Below are positions 10,101-18,755 of a stretch of DNA of 64,000 bases, piece by piece. A model generated the notes under the pieces. The model had not been told where the DNA came from and did no database searches. It worked only from the letters and a program-made list of their open reading frames with translations. The stretch is from JBFHIJ01 sp963678775. GTDB lineage: Bacteria > Bacteroidota > Ignavibacteria > Kapaibacteriales > UBA2268. The translations under genes were made by a program, and so were the position numbers. Within the stretch, counting starts at the first letter, position 1, and each line of letters begins with the position of its first letter. The stretch is from the NCBI GenBank assembly GCA_963678775.2, contig CAXXGR010000007.1:1-64000 (forward strand), in the 5' to 3' direction.

Positions 10101-12246
10101 ATTTGACGAAGGTGACTATCAGCAACCAACAGAAATAAAAGAAAATGATGCATCTTTAGCTTTGCCTAATGCCTTGGCTGTTAGACCTAAAGCAGCTGCA
10201 ATTACTAATGATGTTAAATTTGACATCGAAGTAGTTAACCCGGAAAGAATGGGTGGTGTTTATAATTTTGAATTCTTCCCAATTGATGAGCAAAGAGTTT
10301 CTCAATTCTTTGCAGGTCACGTGTTCGAATTAGAATTTAAACCATACTGGTCTTTAGGCTCTTATACTTTCACAGGTCGCGAGGAGCCAGCATATTTTGG
10401 TAAATATGTAAGAATGATGACATTAAAAGATACAGTAACTAAGCAAATCTTATATGAAGGTATTACTGAGTTTGAAGAAGATCCAGGTGATTTTGCTTAT
10501 CTCGGAGCATTTACTGAAAACGGACTTTCTTACGTACTTGCTGATACTTTGATTCAAGATCCTGTTTCTAATAAAGATATCAATTTTGCTGCTCATGATT
10601 CCAGAGAAGTAAGAGAAAGATTTGGTTCATGGAGTACCGGTGAAATGGTAGAAGGTTTATACACTCCTTACATAGGTACCGGTTATAGAACTTCTCCAGA
10701 TGCAGGTGGTGTTATATATGCTTCCGGTATGAAAAAACCGGCTTATGGTGCATTTGGTTTCAAATTTGAATTTGATATCAAACAATATGGTGGTGACTAT
10801 CGCATGGATACTGTACGTCTTGCAGAAGGTAAAACAGTTGATATGTTGATTCCTCGTTACACTGACACCAAACGCAAAACATTAAATATTGCCGATAAAT
10901 TAGAAAGTAACGATGACTACTCAAAATCTACTGCCAATACAATTACTACACAAAAAATTGGTAGTATAGCTAACTATAAGTATGCTACAATTCCGACACA
11001 AAAAGATCTTTCAAGAATTAATGCAACATATCCTCAGGTTGTAACTACAGACATTATGGCAAGTTATAATAACGGTCCTGGTACTTATGAGTTAGAGTTT
11101 ACTGGAAAAGAAAAACGACACATCAAAGTATGGTACCAACCATCTAAATCTGAAGATGTAATGAAAGAATTTGATGTAGACGTACTTACTGTAAAAGTTA
11201 GAAATGTTACTAAATATGATAGAAGAGACGGTAAAGGTGGCTTTACTGAGGTATCTTATGAGTCCGATATGGAACACATAAATATACCTGCTAAACCATA
11301 TAATAGTGCTGGATACTCTACATTTGCTCCATATAACAATATAGGTCAGAGTCCTTATTGGATATCTACAGGTTCTGCAAACTACTTATATACAAAAGCT
11401 TTCCCTTATCCTGTAAATACAGTTACAGAAGGTATACATCCTGATGAATTATATAATACTTATAATATGTTTGCATCAGGTTGGATTGACGTTAGAGAAA
11501 CTAAATTGAATGCTTTGCAAAAACCTAAACATTTAGTTTATCGTGTTTTGGATAATGGCGAATTTTATAATGAAGATGGTAAAAAAGAAATATATTCCGG
11601 TATACAAGGTGGATTTGCGTTGCCTGCAACTGCTGCAGATGGCACAACTATCGACTTTGTAAACGTAATTTATATTGCTGGTGTTCCGTTCTTCTTTGAT
11701 GGTGCTAATGCCGGTTCTAATACTTTAGGTGATGGCTGGGATCAAGTAGATATTAAAGAGTTTAACTATGGTGGACAGAACTTCCAAGTAGGAGATAAAA
11801 TTACATTATCTACTACAGGTGGTGCTTTAGGTTTACCTGCTCCGGGCGCTAAAGTTAGAGTTAAAGTTGGCGGTACTGTTAAATCTCCAGATCAAATGTC
11901 TGATGAAGATTTGGATGCAGTTAAAGTAGTTCCTAATCCATACTTTATTTCTCATCAAGGTCAGAAATCTCCTTACGGTGCAGAATTGTACTTTACTAGA
12001 TTACCAGAAGAATGTACAATCGATATTTACACTGTTACAGGTGAAATAGTTACGCGTATTGAACATAATGAGTTAACTTCTCCTGATTCTGATAAAGTAG
12101 CTGTTGATATTTGGGACTTGTTATCTGATAATAACCAGAGAGTTGCTTCTCAAGCATTAGTTGCAGTTATTACTACTCCAAACGGAGCTCAAACTGTTAA
12201 AAACTTCTCTGTTGTTGTTGGTAGCTACAGGATTATTACAGACTAA
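7186..12246 (+). CDS. Giant secreted protein with type IX-like C-terminal sorting domain
   Basis: 1686 residues with an N-terminal signal segment (FKKVLLSMIALLLLVVQTT). The body is Asp/Tyr-rich, without recognisable enzyme motifs. A fibronectin III-like stretch lies near residues 495-550 (ANLSARGVNNGVVLSWDN). The last about 100 residues (VVPNPYFISHQG, IDIYTVTGEIV, AVITTPNGAQTVKNFSVVVG) match the FlgD-like/Por secretion-tail fold found at the C-terminus of type IX cargo. It starts 50 bases after the TonB receptor, with a GAGGATAC ribosome site, so the two are probably co-transcribed. Large proteins of this style are common in Ignavibacteria-type genomes; the function is unknown, presumably surface exposed or extracellular. 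Confidence 0.75.
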   Translation: MIISFKKVLLSMIALLLLVVQTTMNADIHEKFKTDEDSPEVLLRKATGAFDLQMNTVSNIQFYTTNYGIFGYNVANRTGGSHWPRNSLNQYIYAGGAWIGAKVQAVDQSTGEKIFNPETGEPELLKLCELTYNPSDGQSWMVPGRIRDVAGSETFLVDNDATAVEKYRTYFSTDFLGNGEPRDVTDGTSWPIWDSSDDPDDTLKTKRYFGYYIEDESLRSENTYQKGPAFISGEDIFATYKDTDLRYFEGGYSSAQKKGYPFYIQYEQMIYSWGFGDYKDFVFIKYDLISFNEDTLRDCWLAPVMDVDIAREPNTSAGAVNDRVRYYSEDSTLNMAVQWSQADRGEAGRGFGYLGYDFLESPAVQGKFLPDSSLNPLEGFLRTDKRKYTNAEQLGLQTFNNWNIADDLENDVERYDFLSTFARDGDEGAGDKRFMMATGPFNMKPYDTARVVVGIIIADAVKDLAAPDGTLEDMATLVTKDKFAQTVYDNNFRAPMPPRRANLSARGVNNGVVLSWDNYSEMSEDNEENGLDFMGYRLYRSRRTDIANYTEHQTDTSGPLGWRQIAEWSMPTAFQKSYLKAGKPAEEYKMPFIDSLMVIGPVANSIYGEVDVLDSFNIRVMRVCQGCIMERQNFFNRKFYDNDGNESRFDTLNLPMIVDIDTAEITTGPWGKYFYGVANKSKLGVNLNKYRYEAAQPYDGGNLEKIRENRKEYLERGYRFNPQQNDFLLDSILIGTIELESAVLDYNPIYYIRKTTKINASTYLGFSNFVATPADQRPADTKDIDTLKWTYFEDVDAETGEVIYVKHNVDTIFYYSTATKIKEAGSDKYVIDYALIDNSAQAIMSNAEHLDYVNKLVYQYLKEGKAKAIFPNFEEKTTYEVPATDSVTGDIAIDPDTGEVIYDTITVIDRVDFQQSKLIREGLIPEYMEKLTDGRTFVDLGDNGDGIFYYDEDPTKSERMINNVDYYYKLLSFDEGDYQQPTEIKENDASLALPNALAVRPKAAAITNDVKFDIEVVNPERMGGVYNFEFFPIDEQRVSQFFAGHVFELEFKPYWSLGSYTFTGREEPAYFGKYVRMMTLKDTVTKQILYEGITEFEEDPGDFAYLGAFTENGLSYVLADTLIQDPVSNKDINFAAHDSREVRERFGSWSTGEMVEGLYTPYIGTGYRTSPDAGGVIYASGMKKPAYGAFGFKFEFDIKQYGGDYRMDTVRLAEGKTVDMLIPRYTDTKRKTLNIADKLESNDDYSKSTANTITTQKIGSIANYKYATIPTQKDLSRINATYPQVVTTDIMASYNNGPGTYELEFTGKEKRHIKVWYQPSKSEDVMKEFDVDVLTVKVRNVTKYDRRDGKGGFTEVSYESDMEHINIPAKPYNSAGYSTFAPYNNIGQSPYWISTGSANYLYTKAFPYPVNTVTEGIHPDELYNTYNMFASGWIDVRETKLNALQKPKHLVYRVLDNGEFYNEDGKKEIYSGIQGGFALPATAADGTTIDFVNVIYIAGVPFFFDGANAGSNTLGDGWDQVDIKEFNYGGQNFQVGDKITLSTTGGALGLPAPGAKVRVKVGGTVKSPDQMSDEDLDAVKVVPNPYFISHQGQKSPYGAELYFTRLPEECTIDIYTVTGEIVTRIEHNELTSPDSDKVAVDIWDLLSDNNQRVASQALVAVITTPNGAQTVKNFSVVVGSYRIITD

Positions 12247-12260
12247 TAGTTTTTTGCCCA

Positions 12261-12286
12261 ATCGCTGCCTCTAAGGAGGCAGCGAT
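12261..12286. other. Perfect 11 bp intergenic hairpin
   Basis: ATCGCTGCCTC and its exact complement flank a TAAG loop between the giant secreted protein and the PorV-family gene. No T run follows on either strand, so it is not a classical intrinsic terminator. It could stabilise the upstream mRNA, act as a processing site, or partly terminate. Confidence 0.6.
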
Positions 12287-12319
12287 ATTAAGTAAAGAAA
12301 TAAAATCAAGGATAATAAA

Positions 12320-13372
12320 ATGAAGAAAATACTCACATTAATTTGTTTAGTCGCTCTTTCTGTTCTTACCGTTAAAGAAGCTTATGCTGCAGAAGTTATT
12401 CCTGGTGCTGCTTCTTCTGCGGGGCAGATAAATAAAGTAGGTGCTGCAGGCTCTCAGTTCCTCAAGATTCCAATCGGAACAAGAGCGACTGGTATGGCTG
12501 GCGCTAATGGTGCCGCTGTAAATGATTTATCTTGTCTTTTTTGGAACCCTGCTGCATTAGTTACCTTAGAAGGTGCAGGTGCTACAGTAGAACACACTAC
12601 ATGGTTTGCAAACTATGGAGTTAGCTTTGCTGCTGCTTCTTTGCCTATAAGCGAACAGTTTGCAGTTGCTGCTTCTATTATCTCTCTTTCAAGTGGAGAT
12701 ATAGAAGAAACTACTATGGATTTCCAAGATGGTACAGGTGGTAACTACTCCGTCCAAGACTTGTCTGCTCAGCTTACTTTTTCAGGTAAGATTACTGACC
12801 AGTTTAGCTTTGGTGTAACTGCTAAATATTTAAATAATAAAATTGCTAACCTTTCAAGTGGTGGTTTTGCTTTTGACATCGGTACGCTTTATGATACCGG
12901 TATACAAGGTATTAAAATTGGCTTCTCTATTCACAACTTCGGTGGTGATATGAGATATGATGGTCAAAATTTAAGAACTGAAGCTGCTCTTTATAGTAAT
13001 GAAATTTATCAATCAGAGTTAGATGCTTCTTATTTAAGCTCTACTTATAGCGCGCCGGTTATTTTCCGTGCAGGCTTGTCATCTGAAATATATAATGAAG
13101 GTGATAATGCAATTACTGCTGCGTTTGACTTTGTTACTCACTCTGATATTCCTGAACAGTTTGCATTTGGTGCAGAATATGTATGGAAAGAATTTCTATC
13201 TCTAAGAGGTGGTTATAATATCGGACATGATAATAATGGTGTAGCTTTTGGTGTTGGTTTGAAATACTTTACAGGTGGCATGACTGCTGACTTTGGTTAT
13301 TCAATGACTCCGGCTATGGAAATTGATCAATTAGTACACAGAGTAGGTGTTAGTTTGCACTTCGGTAACTAA
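12320..13372 (+). CDS. PorV/PorQ-family outer-membrane protein
   Basis: 350 residues with a signal peptide (MKKILTLICLVALSVLTV, cleaved near AYAAE). The N-terminal block FLKIPIGTRATGMAGANGA and the CLFWNPAAL motif are the hallmarks of the PorV/PorQ (UPF0164) family. The remainder alternates polar and hydrophobic residues as a beta-barrel and ends LHFGN. In type IX secretion, PorV shuttles cargo carrying C-terminal sorting domains to the outer-membrane attachment complex. Its place directly after a protein with such a tail fits that role. Paralogues with other tasks are frequent in this group, so assignment to PorV itself is less sure than the family. Confidence 0.85.
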   Translation: MKKILTLICLVALSVLTVKEAYAAEVIPGAASSAGQINKVGAAGSQFLKIPIGTRATGMAGANGAAVNDLSCLFWNPAALVTLEGAGATVEHTTWFANYGVSFAAASLPISEQFAVAASIISLSSGDIEETTMDFQDGTGGNYSVQDLSAQLTFSGKITDQFSFGVTAKYLNNKIANLSSGGFAFDIGTLYDTGIQGIKIGFSIHNFGGDMRYDGQNLRTEAALYSNEIYQSELDASYLSSTYSAPVIFRAGLSSEIYNEGDNAITAAFDFVTHSDIPEQFAFGAEYVWKEFLSLRGGYNIGHDNNGVAFGVGLKYFTGGMTADFGYSMTPAMEIDQLVHRVGVSLHFGN

Positions 13373-13395
13373 TTTGAATTATTAGTGTATAAGAT

Positions 13396-13432
13396 AAAGC
13401 CGTTAGATAATCTATTCTAACGGCTTTTTTTA
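13396..13432 (+). terminator. Intrinsic terminator after the PorV-family gene
   Basis: A 12 bp stem (AAAGCCGTTAGA with its complement, loop of 8) runs directly into a T run. It closes the TonB/secreted protein/PorV unit about 25 bases after the PorV stop and separates it from the GWxTD gene. Confidence 0.85.
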
Positions 13433-13456
13433 AAACAATATCAATAAAGGTATAAA

Positions 13457-14857
13457 ATGAGAATCAACTTTGTGTTGTTTTGTCTCTTTGGCTTATTTAC
13501 TAGTGGATTTGCACAAAAAATTGAAACTGATCATGCAGCTTTTTTTAAGTATGACGGTAGTTTTTTGTGGGAATTCTATTATAGTATTTCAAACAATCAG
13601 CTAACTTACCAGCATTCTTCCGGCGATAACTACAATACACAAATGGATTGTAAGCTTCATATCTTATCTGGCTCAGATACAGTAGTAAATGAACAATGGA
13701 ATATTTCTGACCTAAGAAGTGTTTCTGATTCTACTATTAGAGATTTGATAGGACAAAAGCGTTATAATTTTAATGCCGGAGAATATAAGGTATACTTTTA
13801 TTATTCTGACGTGTATGGAAAAAATCAAGTAAAACATAAATCATTTTCTTTTGAATTAAAGCCACAAGAAGATAACATAGCTATTGGTGATATCCAGTTG
13901 GCGAGAAATATTGTAAAAAGTGACGATATAAATAACTTTACTAAATACAGATATTATATAGTACCAAATCCTGAAGCTGTATTTGCTACAAATCAAGTGG
14001 AAATGTATTTGTGCCACAGTTATAAAGTAATATCCCAAGAAAATGACGATACCAAATATTCTTTAAGATATAAATTACTTGACGCAGCAAAGATGCCAGT
14101 CCGGAAAGAACTTCAGTATATTGAAATAGAAAATAAATCAAATATTTACTTTACTTATTTTAATACGTCTCTCTCCGGTTTGCCGAGTGGGGTTTATTAT
14201 GCTGTAGTTGAAATTTATAAAGACCAATATCTATTTGAGTCGAAAGAAAAGAAATTCTTTATGTATAATTATGAAATGCCTCTGGATGCTACTATTATTT
14301 TTACTGAAGATCAGATATTTGAGATGAGCGAGTTCGCTACAATGACTGATGAGCAAGTTGACTTAAGCATAAAAATGTCAAAAATTGTAGCAAATGTACC
14401 CGAAAAAGAATTATTCGAAAGATTAACGACATTAAAAGGAAAGCAAAGAGCTTTATATCGTTTTTGGAAAATGCGAGATAGAGATACAACTACGCTAACT
14501 AATGAAACTCTAATTGAATTTCAAAGACGTGTAAAGTATGCGAATAGGCACTTTTCCTCCAATACAGATTATAATGGCTGGAACACAGATAGGGGATGGG
14601 TACTTATTAAATACGGATTTCCTGATGATAAAGACATACATCCATTATCGATGGATAATAATGCATGGGAAGAGTGGCATTATACCAGATATGAAGGTGG
14701 AGCTTTATTCTACTTTGTAGAAAGGTTAGGTTATAATGATTACCAATTAGTGCATTCCACTGTAACAGGAGAGGCGTATAATCCGGATTGGTATGATAAA
14801 TATGTACCAACTGATAATAGAGCTAAATCTACATACGAATTAGAAAACAATAAATAA
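13457..14857 (+). CDS. GWxTD domain protein, secreted
   Basis: 466 residues with a signal peptide (MRINFVLFCLFGLFTSGFAQ). The C-terminal third carries the name-giving motif NGWNTDRGWVLIKYG near residue 375, followed by WEEWHYTRYEGGALFYF. The GWxTD domain is known from Ignavibacteria, Bacteroidota and related phyla as an uncharacterised exported domain, often with a beta-sandwich region in front, as residues of about 20-280 here suggest. It is followed with a 1-base gap by the acyltransferase gene, so it probably belongs to the envelope operon 13457-16797. The biochemical role is unknown. Confidence 0.8.
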   Translation: MRINFVLFCLFGLFTSGFAQKIETDHAAFFKYDGSFLWEFYYSISNNQLTYQHSSGDNYNTQMDCKLHILSGSDTVVNEQWNISDLRSVSDSTIRDLIGQKRYNFNAGEYKVYFYYSDVYGKNQVKHKSFSFELKPQEDNIAIGDIQLARNIVKSDDINNFTKYRYYIVPNPEAVFATNQVEMYLCHSYKVISQENDDTKYSLRYKLLDAAKMPVRKELQYIEIENKSNIYFTYFNTSLSGLPSGVYYAVVEIYKDQYLFESKEKKFFMYNYEMPLDATIIFTEDQIFEMSEFATMTDEQVDLSIKMSKIVANVPEKELFERLTTLKGKQRALYRFWKMRDRDTTTLTNETLIEFQRRVKYANRHFSSNTDYNGWNTDRGWVLIKYGFPDDKDIHPLSMDNNAWEEWHYTRYEGGALFYFVERLGYNDYQLVHSTVTGEAYNPDWYDKYVPTDNRAKSTYELENNK

Positions 14858-14858
14858 T

Positions 14859-15749
14859 ATGAATAGAATTATTGACTATATCGTTAGCTCTATACTCTAT
14901 ATTTTGTGTTTTATCTCTCAGCATATAACTGACCACTTTAGAATTAATTTAGGAAGACTGATCGGTGATATCCTAAGAGTTATTAGTCAGAAGAGATATG
15001 GTATCACTTTAGATAATATTGCCAAATCTTTTCCTGATAAATCTATTTCAGATTGTAAAAATATTGCTGCAAAGTCTTATCAGAATTTAGGAATAACAAT
15101 GATGGAGCTCATGGCTATTCCTAAAATGTCAGAAGACTATCTAAAACAAAAAGTGGTATATGAAAATATTGAATTGATTAATGAGCTAGGCAAAAAAGGA
15201 AATGGTGTAATTTTACTTTCCGGTCATTATGGTAACTGGGAGTTGCTTGCATATACTGCCGGATATTTTACAGGTATTCCTGTAACTATTATTGTCAAAC
15301 CGCAACGTAATAAAATAGCTGATAGTACTTTAAATACTTATAGAACATATCATAATAACAAAGTAGTTTCAATGTATAAAGCTGCTCGCCCGATTGTATC
15401 TGAATTAAGAAAGGGGAATATGGTTGCTTTATTGGCGGATCAAAGTGCTACAAAAGATAAGGATATTTTTGTAGATTTCTTTGGTAGGCCGGCTGCTACT
15501 TACGAATCTCCTGCGGCTATGGCTTTGAGGCTTAATGCTCCAATCGTGATTGGGTTCTCCGAAAGACAAAGTGACGGCAAATATAGAGTCAAGCTACAAG
15601 AAATACCACACGAAGACTTAAAAGATAGGGAAGACGCTGTACAAATCCTTACAGAAAGGCATGTAAAAGTTTTAGAAAATCAAATCAGGAAAATTCCGGA
15701 ATTATGGGCTTGGCAACATAAAAGATGGAAACACAAACCCGGAAAGTAA
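14859..15749 (+). CDS. Lipid A biosynthesis-type lysophospholipid acyltransferase (LpxL/HtrB family)
   Basis: 296 residues. An N-terminal membrane anchor is followed by the family's HX4D/E motif as HYGNWE (His123, Glu128), then KPQRN, and later LLADQSA and FFGRPAATYESPAAMALRL, which are typical of LpxL/LpxM enzymes. These transfer acyl chains to lipid A precursors at the inner face of the inner membrane. The Glu variant of the motif occurs in many members of the family. It sits between GWxTD and a heptosyltransferase gene with 1-base gaps, so LPS or a related glycolipid is the likely product. It could also act on another lipid. Confidence 0.85.
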   Translation: MNRIIDYIVSSILYILCFISQHITDHFRINLGRLIGDILRVISQKRYGITLDNIAKSFPDKSISDCKNIAAKSYQNLGITMMELMAIPKMSEDYLKQKVVYENIELINELGKKGNGVILLSGHYGNWELLAYTAGYFTGIPVTIIVKPQRNKIADSTLNTYRTYHNNKVVSMYKAARPIVSELRKGNMVALLADQSATKDKDIFVDFFGRPAATYESPAAMALRLNAPIVIGFSERQSDGKYRVKLQEIPHEDLKDREDAVQILTERHVKVLENQIRKIPELWAWQHKRWKHKPGK

Positions 15750-15750
15750 T

Positions 15751-16797
15751 ATGACAAAGCTTAATCTAAACAATTACAAGTCCATCGCTGTTATTCAAAC
15801 AGCATTTTTAGGTGATTTTGTGCTCTCTCTGCCTCTTTTTCAAGTATTGCGCAAAAATACTCAAGAAAGTAAAATCATTTCTGTATGCACACCTATTTCG
15901 TCTCAAACTGCTGCTTTGTCTTCTTCTATTGATGTGATATTACCTTATGATAAAAGGGGGCAACATAAAGGATATAGTGGTATTAAATTACTTGCTCAGC
16001 AACTCAAAGAGCAAAATGTTGATTTAATCATAGCACCTCACAGGTCATTTCGTACAACTTTGCTTGCCAAGTTGGTTGACGCTAAAATGACAATAGGATT
16101 TGATATTAATGCCTTTTCTTTCCTATACAAAAGAACTGTTCCGTATGATAAATTGAAGCATGAAACATTAAGAAATCTATCCTTACTGGCTCCCTTTGAT
16201 AATATTAATCGCATTTACTCCAATATTGATTTGTCTTTTGATAAAAATGATGAGCAACTTATAGAGCAACTTTTACTTGAAAATGCTACCCAGGCTGAAT
16301 CTAAAATAGTAGTATTAGCTCCGGGATCAGTATGGGCTACTAAAAAGTGGTGTGTTGAACATTTCGCTAATTTAGCATCGATGATGACTTCAAAAGGTCT
16401 AATAGTTTTTGTTATCGGCGCAAAAGAGGATAGCAAGGATGCTGAAGTAATTGTAAATGCTTCGGGGGCGCTTAATTTATGTGGCAAAACCAGCATTTCA
16501 CAGTCAATATCACTATTGACTCATTCAGATTTACTGATTACTAACGATAGTGCTCCTACTCACTTTGCAGGCATTGTAAAATGTCCGACTATTACTCTCT
16601 ATGGACCAACAATTCCGGAATTCGGATTTGCTCCTATCGGGAAGTTAGACAGAACCTTATCAGTAGGTGAGATGAATTGCAGACCTTGTGCTATACATGG
16701 CTCAAAGGAATGCCCGCTTAAGCATTTTAAATGTATGAAAGAGTTACAACCGGACTACGTTTTCCGGAATGCAATGGAAGTATTGTATCTTCAATAA
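15751..16797 (+). CDS. Heptosyltransferase-type glycosyltransferase family 9 protein
   Basis: 348 residues with the GT9 fold. The N-terminal AVIQTAFLGDFVLSLPLF block, VLAPGSVWATKKWCVEHF in the middle, and the nucleotide-sugar site TNDSAPTHFAGIVKCPTITL are family signatures. A C-terminal Cys-rich tail (NCRPC, CPLKHFKC) is seen in many heptosyltransferases of this clade. It should add a heptose from an ADP-heptose donor to the LPS core, or a related sugar. It lies one base after the acyltransferase and ends three bases from the convergent GT10 gene. Confidence 0.88.
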   Translation: MTKLNLNNYKSIAVIQTAFLGDFVLSLPLFQVLRKNTQESKIISVCTPISSQTAALSSSIDVILPYDKRGQHKGYSGIKLLAQQLKEQNVDLIIAPHRSFRTTLLAKLVDAKMTIGFDINAFSFLYKRTVPYDKLKHETLRNLSLLAPFDNINRIYSNIDLSFDKNDEQLIEQLLLENATQAESKIVVLAPGSVWATKKWCVEHFANLASMMTSKGLIVFVIGAKEDSKDAEVIVNASGALNLCGKTSISQSISLLTHSDLLITNDSAPTHFAGIVKCPTITLYGPTIPEFGFAPIGKLDRTLSVGEMNCRPCAIHGSKECPLKHFKCMKELQPDYVFRNAMEVLYLQ

Positions 16798-16799
16798 AT

Positions 16800-17819
16800 T
16801 TACCATTTCTGCTTATTTTTTATTTTTTGTATTTTAAGCACTACCTTCTGCCATGATAAAAACCTTAGTCTCATAAATGCTCTTAACTTGACGAATTTTA
16901 TATTCTCTATCAACCGAGTGGTAGATTTTATCAGTCGATTAGATGAGAATATGCCTGATTTAGAGGCTACTGTCTCTATTTCATCATTTACTATCTTGTC
17001 CATTTGCTTTAGAATATTTTCTCTTTCCACATATTCATTAAGCTTATTTTCAGTAAACCAAGGACGTGACATAAATTCGACATATTTATCGTCGTCCTGA
17101 TCTAATTCAATAATCTTCTCTATAAGAGCTTCGTCGGAACCATAGTCATACCAGTTCAAAATAGCCTCAGGATTGAAATCTAAGCCAACTTTAGGGTTCC
17201 CCCAGTAAATTGGTATATTATTTAACATCATAGCTTCAAAAGGCTTTTCTGTAGTGTAGTAATCAGCTTCTTCATTTTCAAAGCAAATGCAGAATTTATA
17301 TGGTTTCATAAATTCCCATTTATCTTCTACGCGCATACCAAGAGGCTCATCCATGTTATTTAGAAATCTGCCTGCGGAGTCAACTTTTTTGTATTTGCTT
17401 AATTTATGAAAGAAGTCATTTCGCTTTTTGCAACTCGGATTTGAAAAAATAAAATTGCAAAATTTAGTTTTCTCTAAGAGTAATTCCTTAGGGGCAGGTT
17501 TTTCTAATAGTTTTTCCGGTCTGCTATATTGATAATAATGAGGTAACCTGTATTTACGAGGATTACCATTAGGCATTTCAAAAGAAAAAGAATAGTCGCA
17601 CTTTTTCATATCTGCAGGCATATTTTCACCTGAGAAAAAGATTCTGATGCAATTATAGTTTATATGATTATTGCCAAAAAGTGAGAAAAACAAAAATTCA
17701 GGATTATGCTTATCAAGAGTTACAGAGTATCTCTCTTGTAGCAAATCCATAAAAATATTATTCTCTTTATCAAAATTTTGCCAAAAATCAGTAAACCAAA
17801 CCCGAATACTCTTCTTCAT
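16800..17819 (-). CDS. Glycosyltransferase family 10 (fucosyltransferase-type) protein
   Basis: About 339 residues from the ATG at 17819 (a GTG directly upstream is possible). The C-terminal half has the GT10 donor-binding pattern: KYKFCICFEN-like YKFCICFENE, then TEKPFEAMMLNNIPIYWGNP. The family transfers fucose or a similar sugar from a GDP donor to surface glycans. The last about 50 residues are Arg/Lys-rich, as in bacterial GT10 enzymes that bind membranes. It is convergent with the heptosyltransferase gene and follows the EVE gene on the minus strand with a 6-base gap. The actual sugar is not determined. Confidence 0.82.
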   Translation of the reverse strand: MKKSIRVWFTDFWQNFDKENNIFMDLLQERYSVTLDKHNPEFLFFSLFGNNHINYNCIRIFFSGENMPADMKKCDYSFSFEMPNGNPRKYRLPHYYQYSRPEKLLEKPAPKELLLEKTKFCNFIFSNPSCKKRNDFFHKLSKYKKVDSAGRFLNNMDEPLGMRVEDKWEFMKPYKFCICFENEEADYYTTEKPFEAMMLNNIPIYWGNPKVGLDFNPEAILNWYDYGSDEALIEKIIELDQDDDKYVEFMSRPWFTENKLNEYVERENILKQMDKIVNDEIETVASKSGIFSSNRLIKSTTRLIENIKFVKLRAFMRLRFLSWQKVVLKIQKIKNKQKW

Positions 17820-17827
17820 CACCGACT

Positions 17828-18235
17828 CTATTTTTTAGACATTGCTATAATCTTGTCAAATTCTTCTCTACTCACCGGCATTACTGATAATCTGGCTTGC
17901 TTTATCAAAGCAATATTCTGAAGCTCTTCAGTATCTTTAATTTCTTTTAGATTGATAGGATTCTCTAACTCTTCAAAAGCTTCCAACTCTACAGCTATCC
18001 AGCGATCATCATCTGTTGTCGGATCCGGAAAGTGTTCCTTAGTTACTTTTGATATGCCCACTAGGTCTTTGGTAGATATGCTCTCATAAATAAGTACCAA
18101 ATCGCCTATTTTCATTTCTTTTAAATTATTTCTAGCCTGATAATTTCTGACACCGTCCCAGTCTGTTTTTTTGTCTTTCTTTAAATCTTGCCAAGAGTAA
18201 GAGTCAGGGTCAGATTTTACTATCCAATAATTCAT
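17828..18235 (-). CDS. EVE domain protein
   Basis: 135 residues, the whole length being one EVE domain. It opens with YWIVKSDPDSYSW, then WDGVRNYQARNNL, IGDLVLIYES and a C-terminal ARLSVMPVS. This is the usual length of single-domain Thyn1-like bacterial members. EVE domains are PUA-like folds thought to bind modified bases in DNA or RNA. The gene lies between a lipoprotein gene (13-base gap) and the GT10 gene, all on the minus strand. No associated restriction or defence gene is adjacent, so a housekeeping RNA or DNA base role is as likely as defence. Confidence 0.85.
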   Translation of the reverse strand: MNYWIVKSDPDSYSWQDLKKDKKTDWDGVRNYQARNNLKEMKIGDLVLIYESISTKDLVGISKVTKEHFPDPTTDDDRWIAVELEAFEELENPINLKEIKDTEELQNIALIKQARLSVMPVSREEFDKIIAMSKK

Positions 18236-18248
18236 AAAGTATCTCCTT

Positions 18249-18755
18249 TTATTCTTTACCTAAAGCATTTAGAAGAGCTTTTTCAAAAGTCTGTTCGCTA
18301 TAGTCCAGTTCGTCTCTGATAGAAATTAAAGAAGCAACAGGTTCACCGTTTTTGAATAAGTAAGCTTCCGGAAATTCTTCTATCACAACCTTACTTTTGT
18401 ATGGAGTGTCTGCATCCACCGAAGTCATAAGATAAATAGTCATATTAGAATCAGGTATATTGCAGTAAGTCATAATCTTTGCTAAGTGAGGCAGGTATGT
18501 GGAATTATCCTCGCAGTTACAAAGATAAGAAGTAAACATAACCACGCGATAGATAGAGGGATCGTACTCTTGTTTAATCAAAGTGCATAAAGAGTCTATA
18601 GGTTGGTATTCCTGATAGTGATAATCAAACCAAGACAGACCAGGCTCTTTTCGGATGCTAGTGAGCGTGTGCTCTACTCCGTCTTTGATAACAGGAGAGT
18701 CGTTGCAAGCCACTAAAAAAGCAAAAAGTAAAAGATAGTATTTATATAATTTCAT
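18249..18755 (-). CDS. Thioredoxin-like lipoprotein
   Basis: 168 residues with a lipoprotein signal (YYLLLFAFLVAC). A strand VVMFTSYLCNCED precedes a Cys-x-Cys pair at the position where thioredoxin-like folds carry CxxC, and a later FPEAYLFKNGEP looks like the cis-Pro strand. This suggests a thioredoxin-fold protein in the periplasm or on the outer membrane. With CNC instead of CxxC, oxidoreductase activity is doubtful; metal binding or a degenerate fold is possible. No specific family was recognised. It is the first gene of the minus-strand set 18755-16800. Confidence 0.5.
   Translation of the reverse strand: MKLYKYYLLLFAFLVACNDSPVIKDGVEHTLTSIRKEPGLSWFDYHYQEYQPIDSLCTLIKQEYDPSIYRVVMFTSYLCNCEDNSTYLPHLAKIMTYCNIPDSNMTIYLMTSVDADTPYKSKVVIEEFPEAYLFKNGEPVASLISIRDELDYSEQTFEKALLNALGKE

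Noticed and set aside
17828..18235. EVE gene as sign of a defence island
   Set aside because: Neighbours are a lipoprotein, a glycosyltransferase and RecQ; no nuclease, methyltransferase or toxin gene is nearby.
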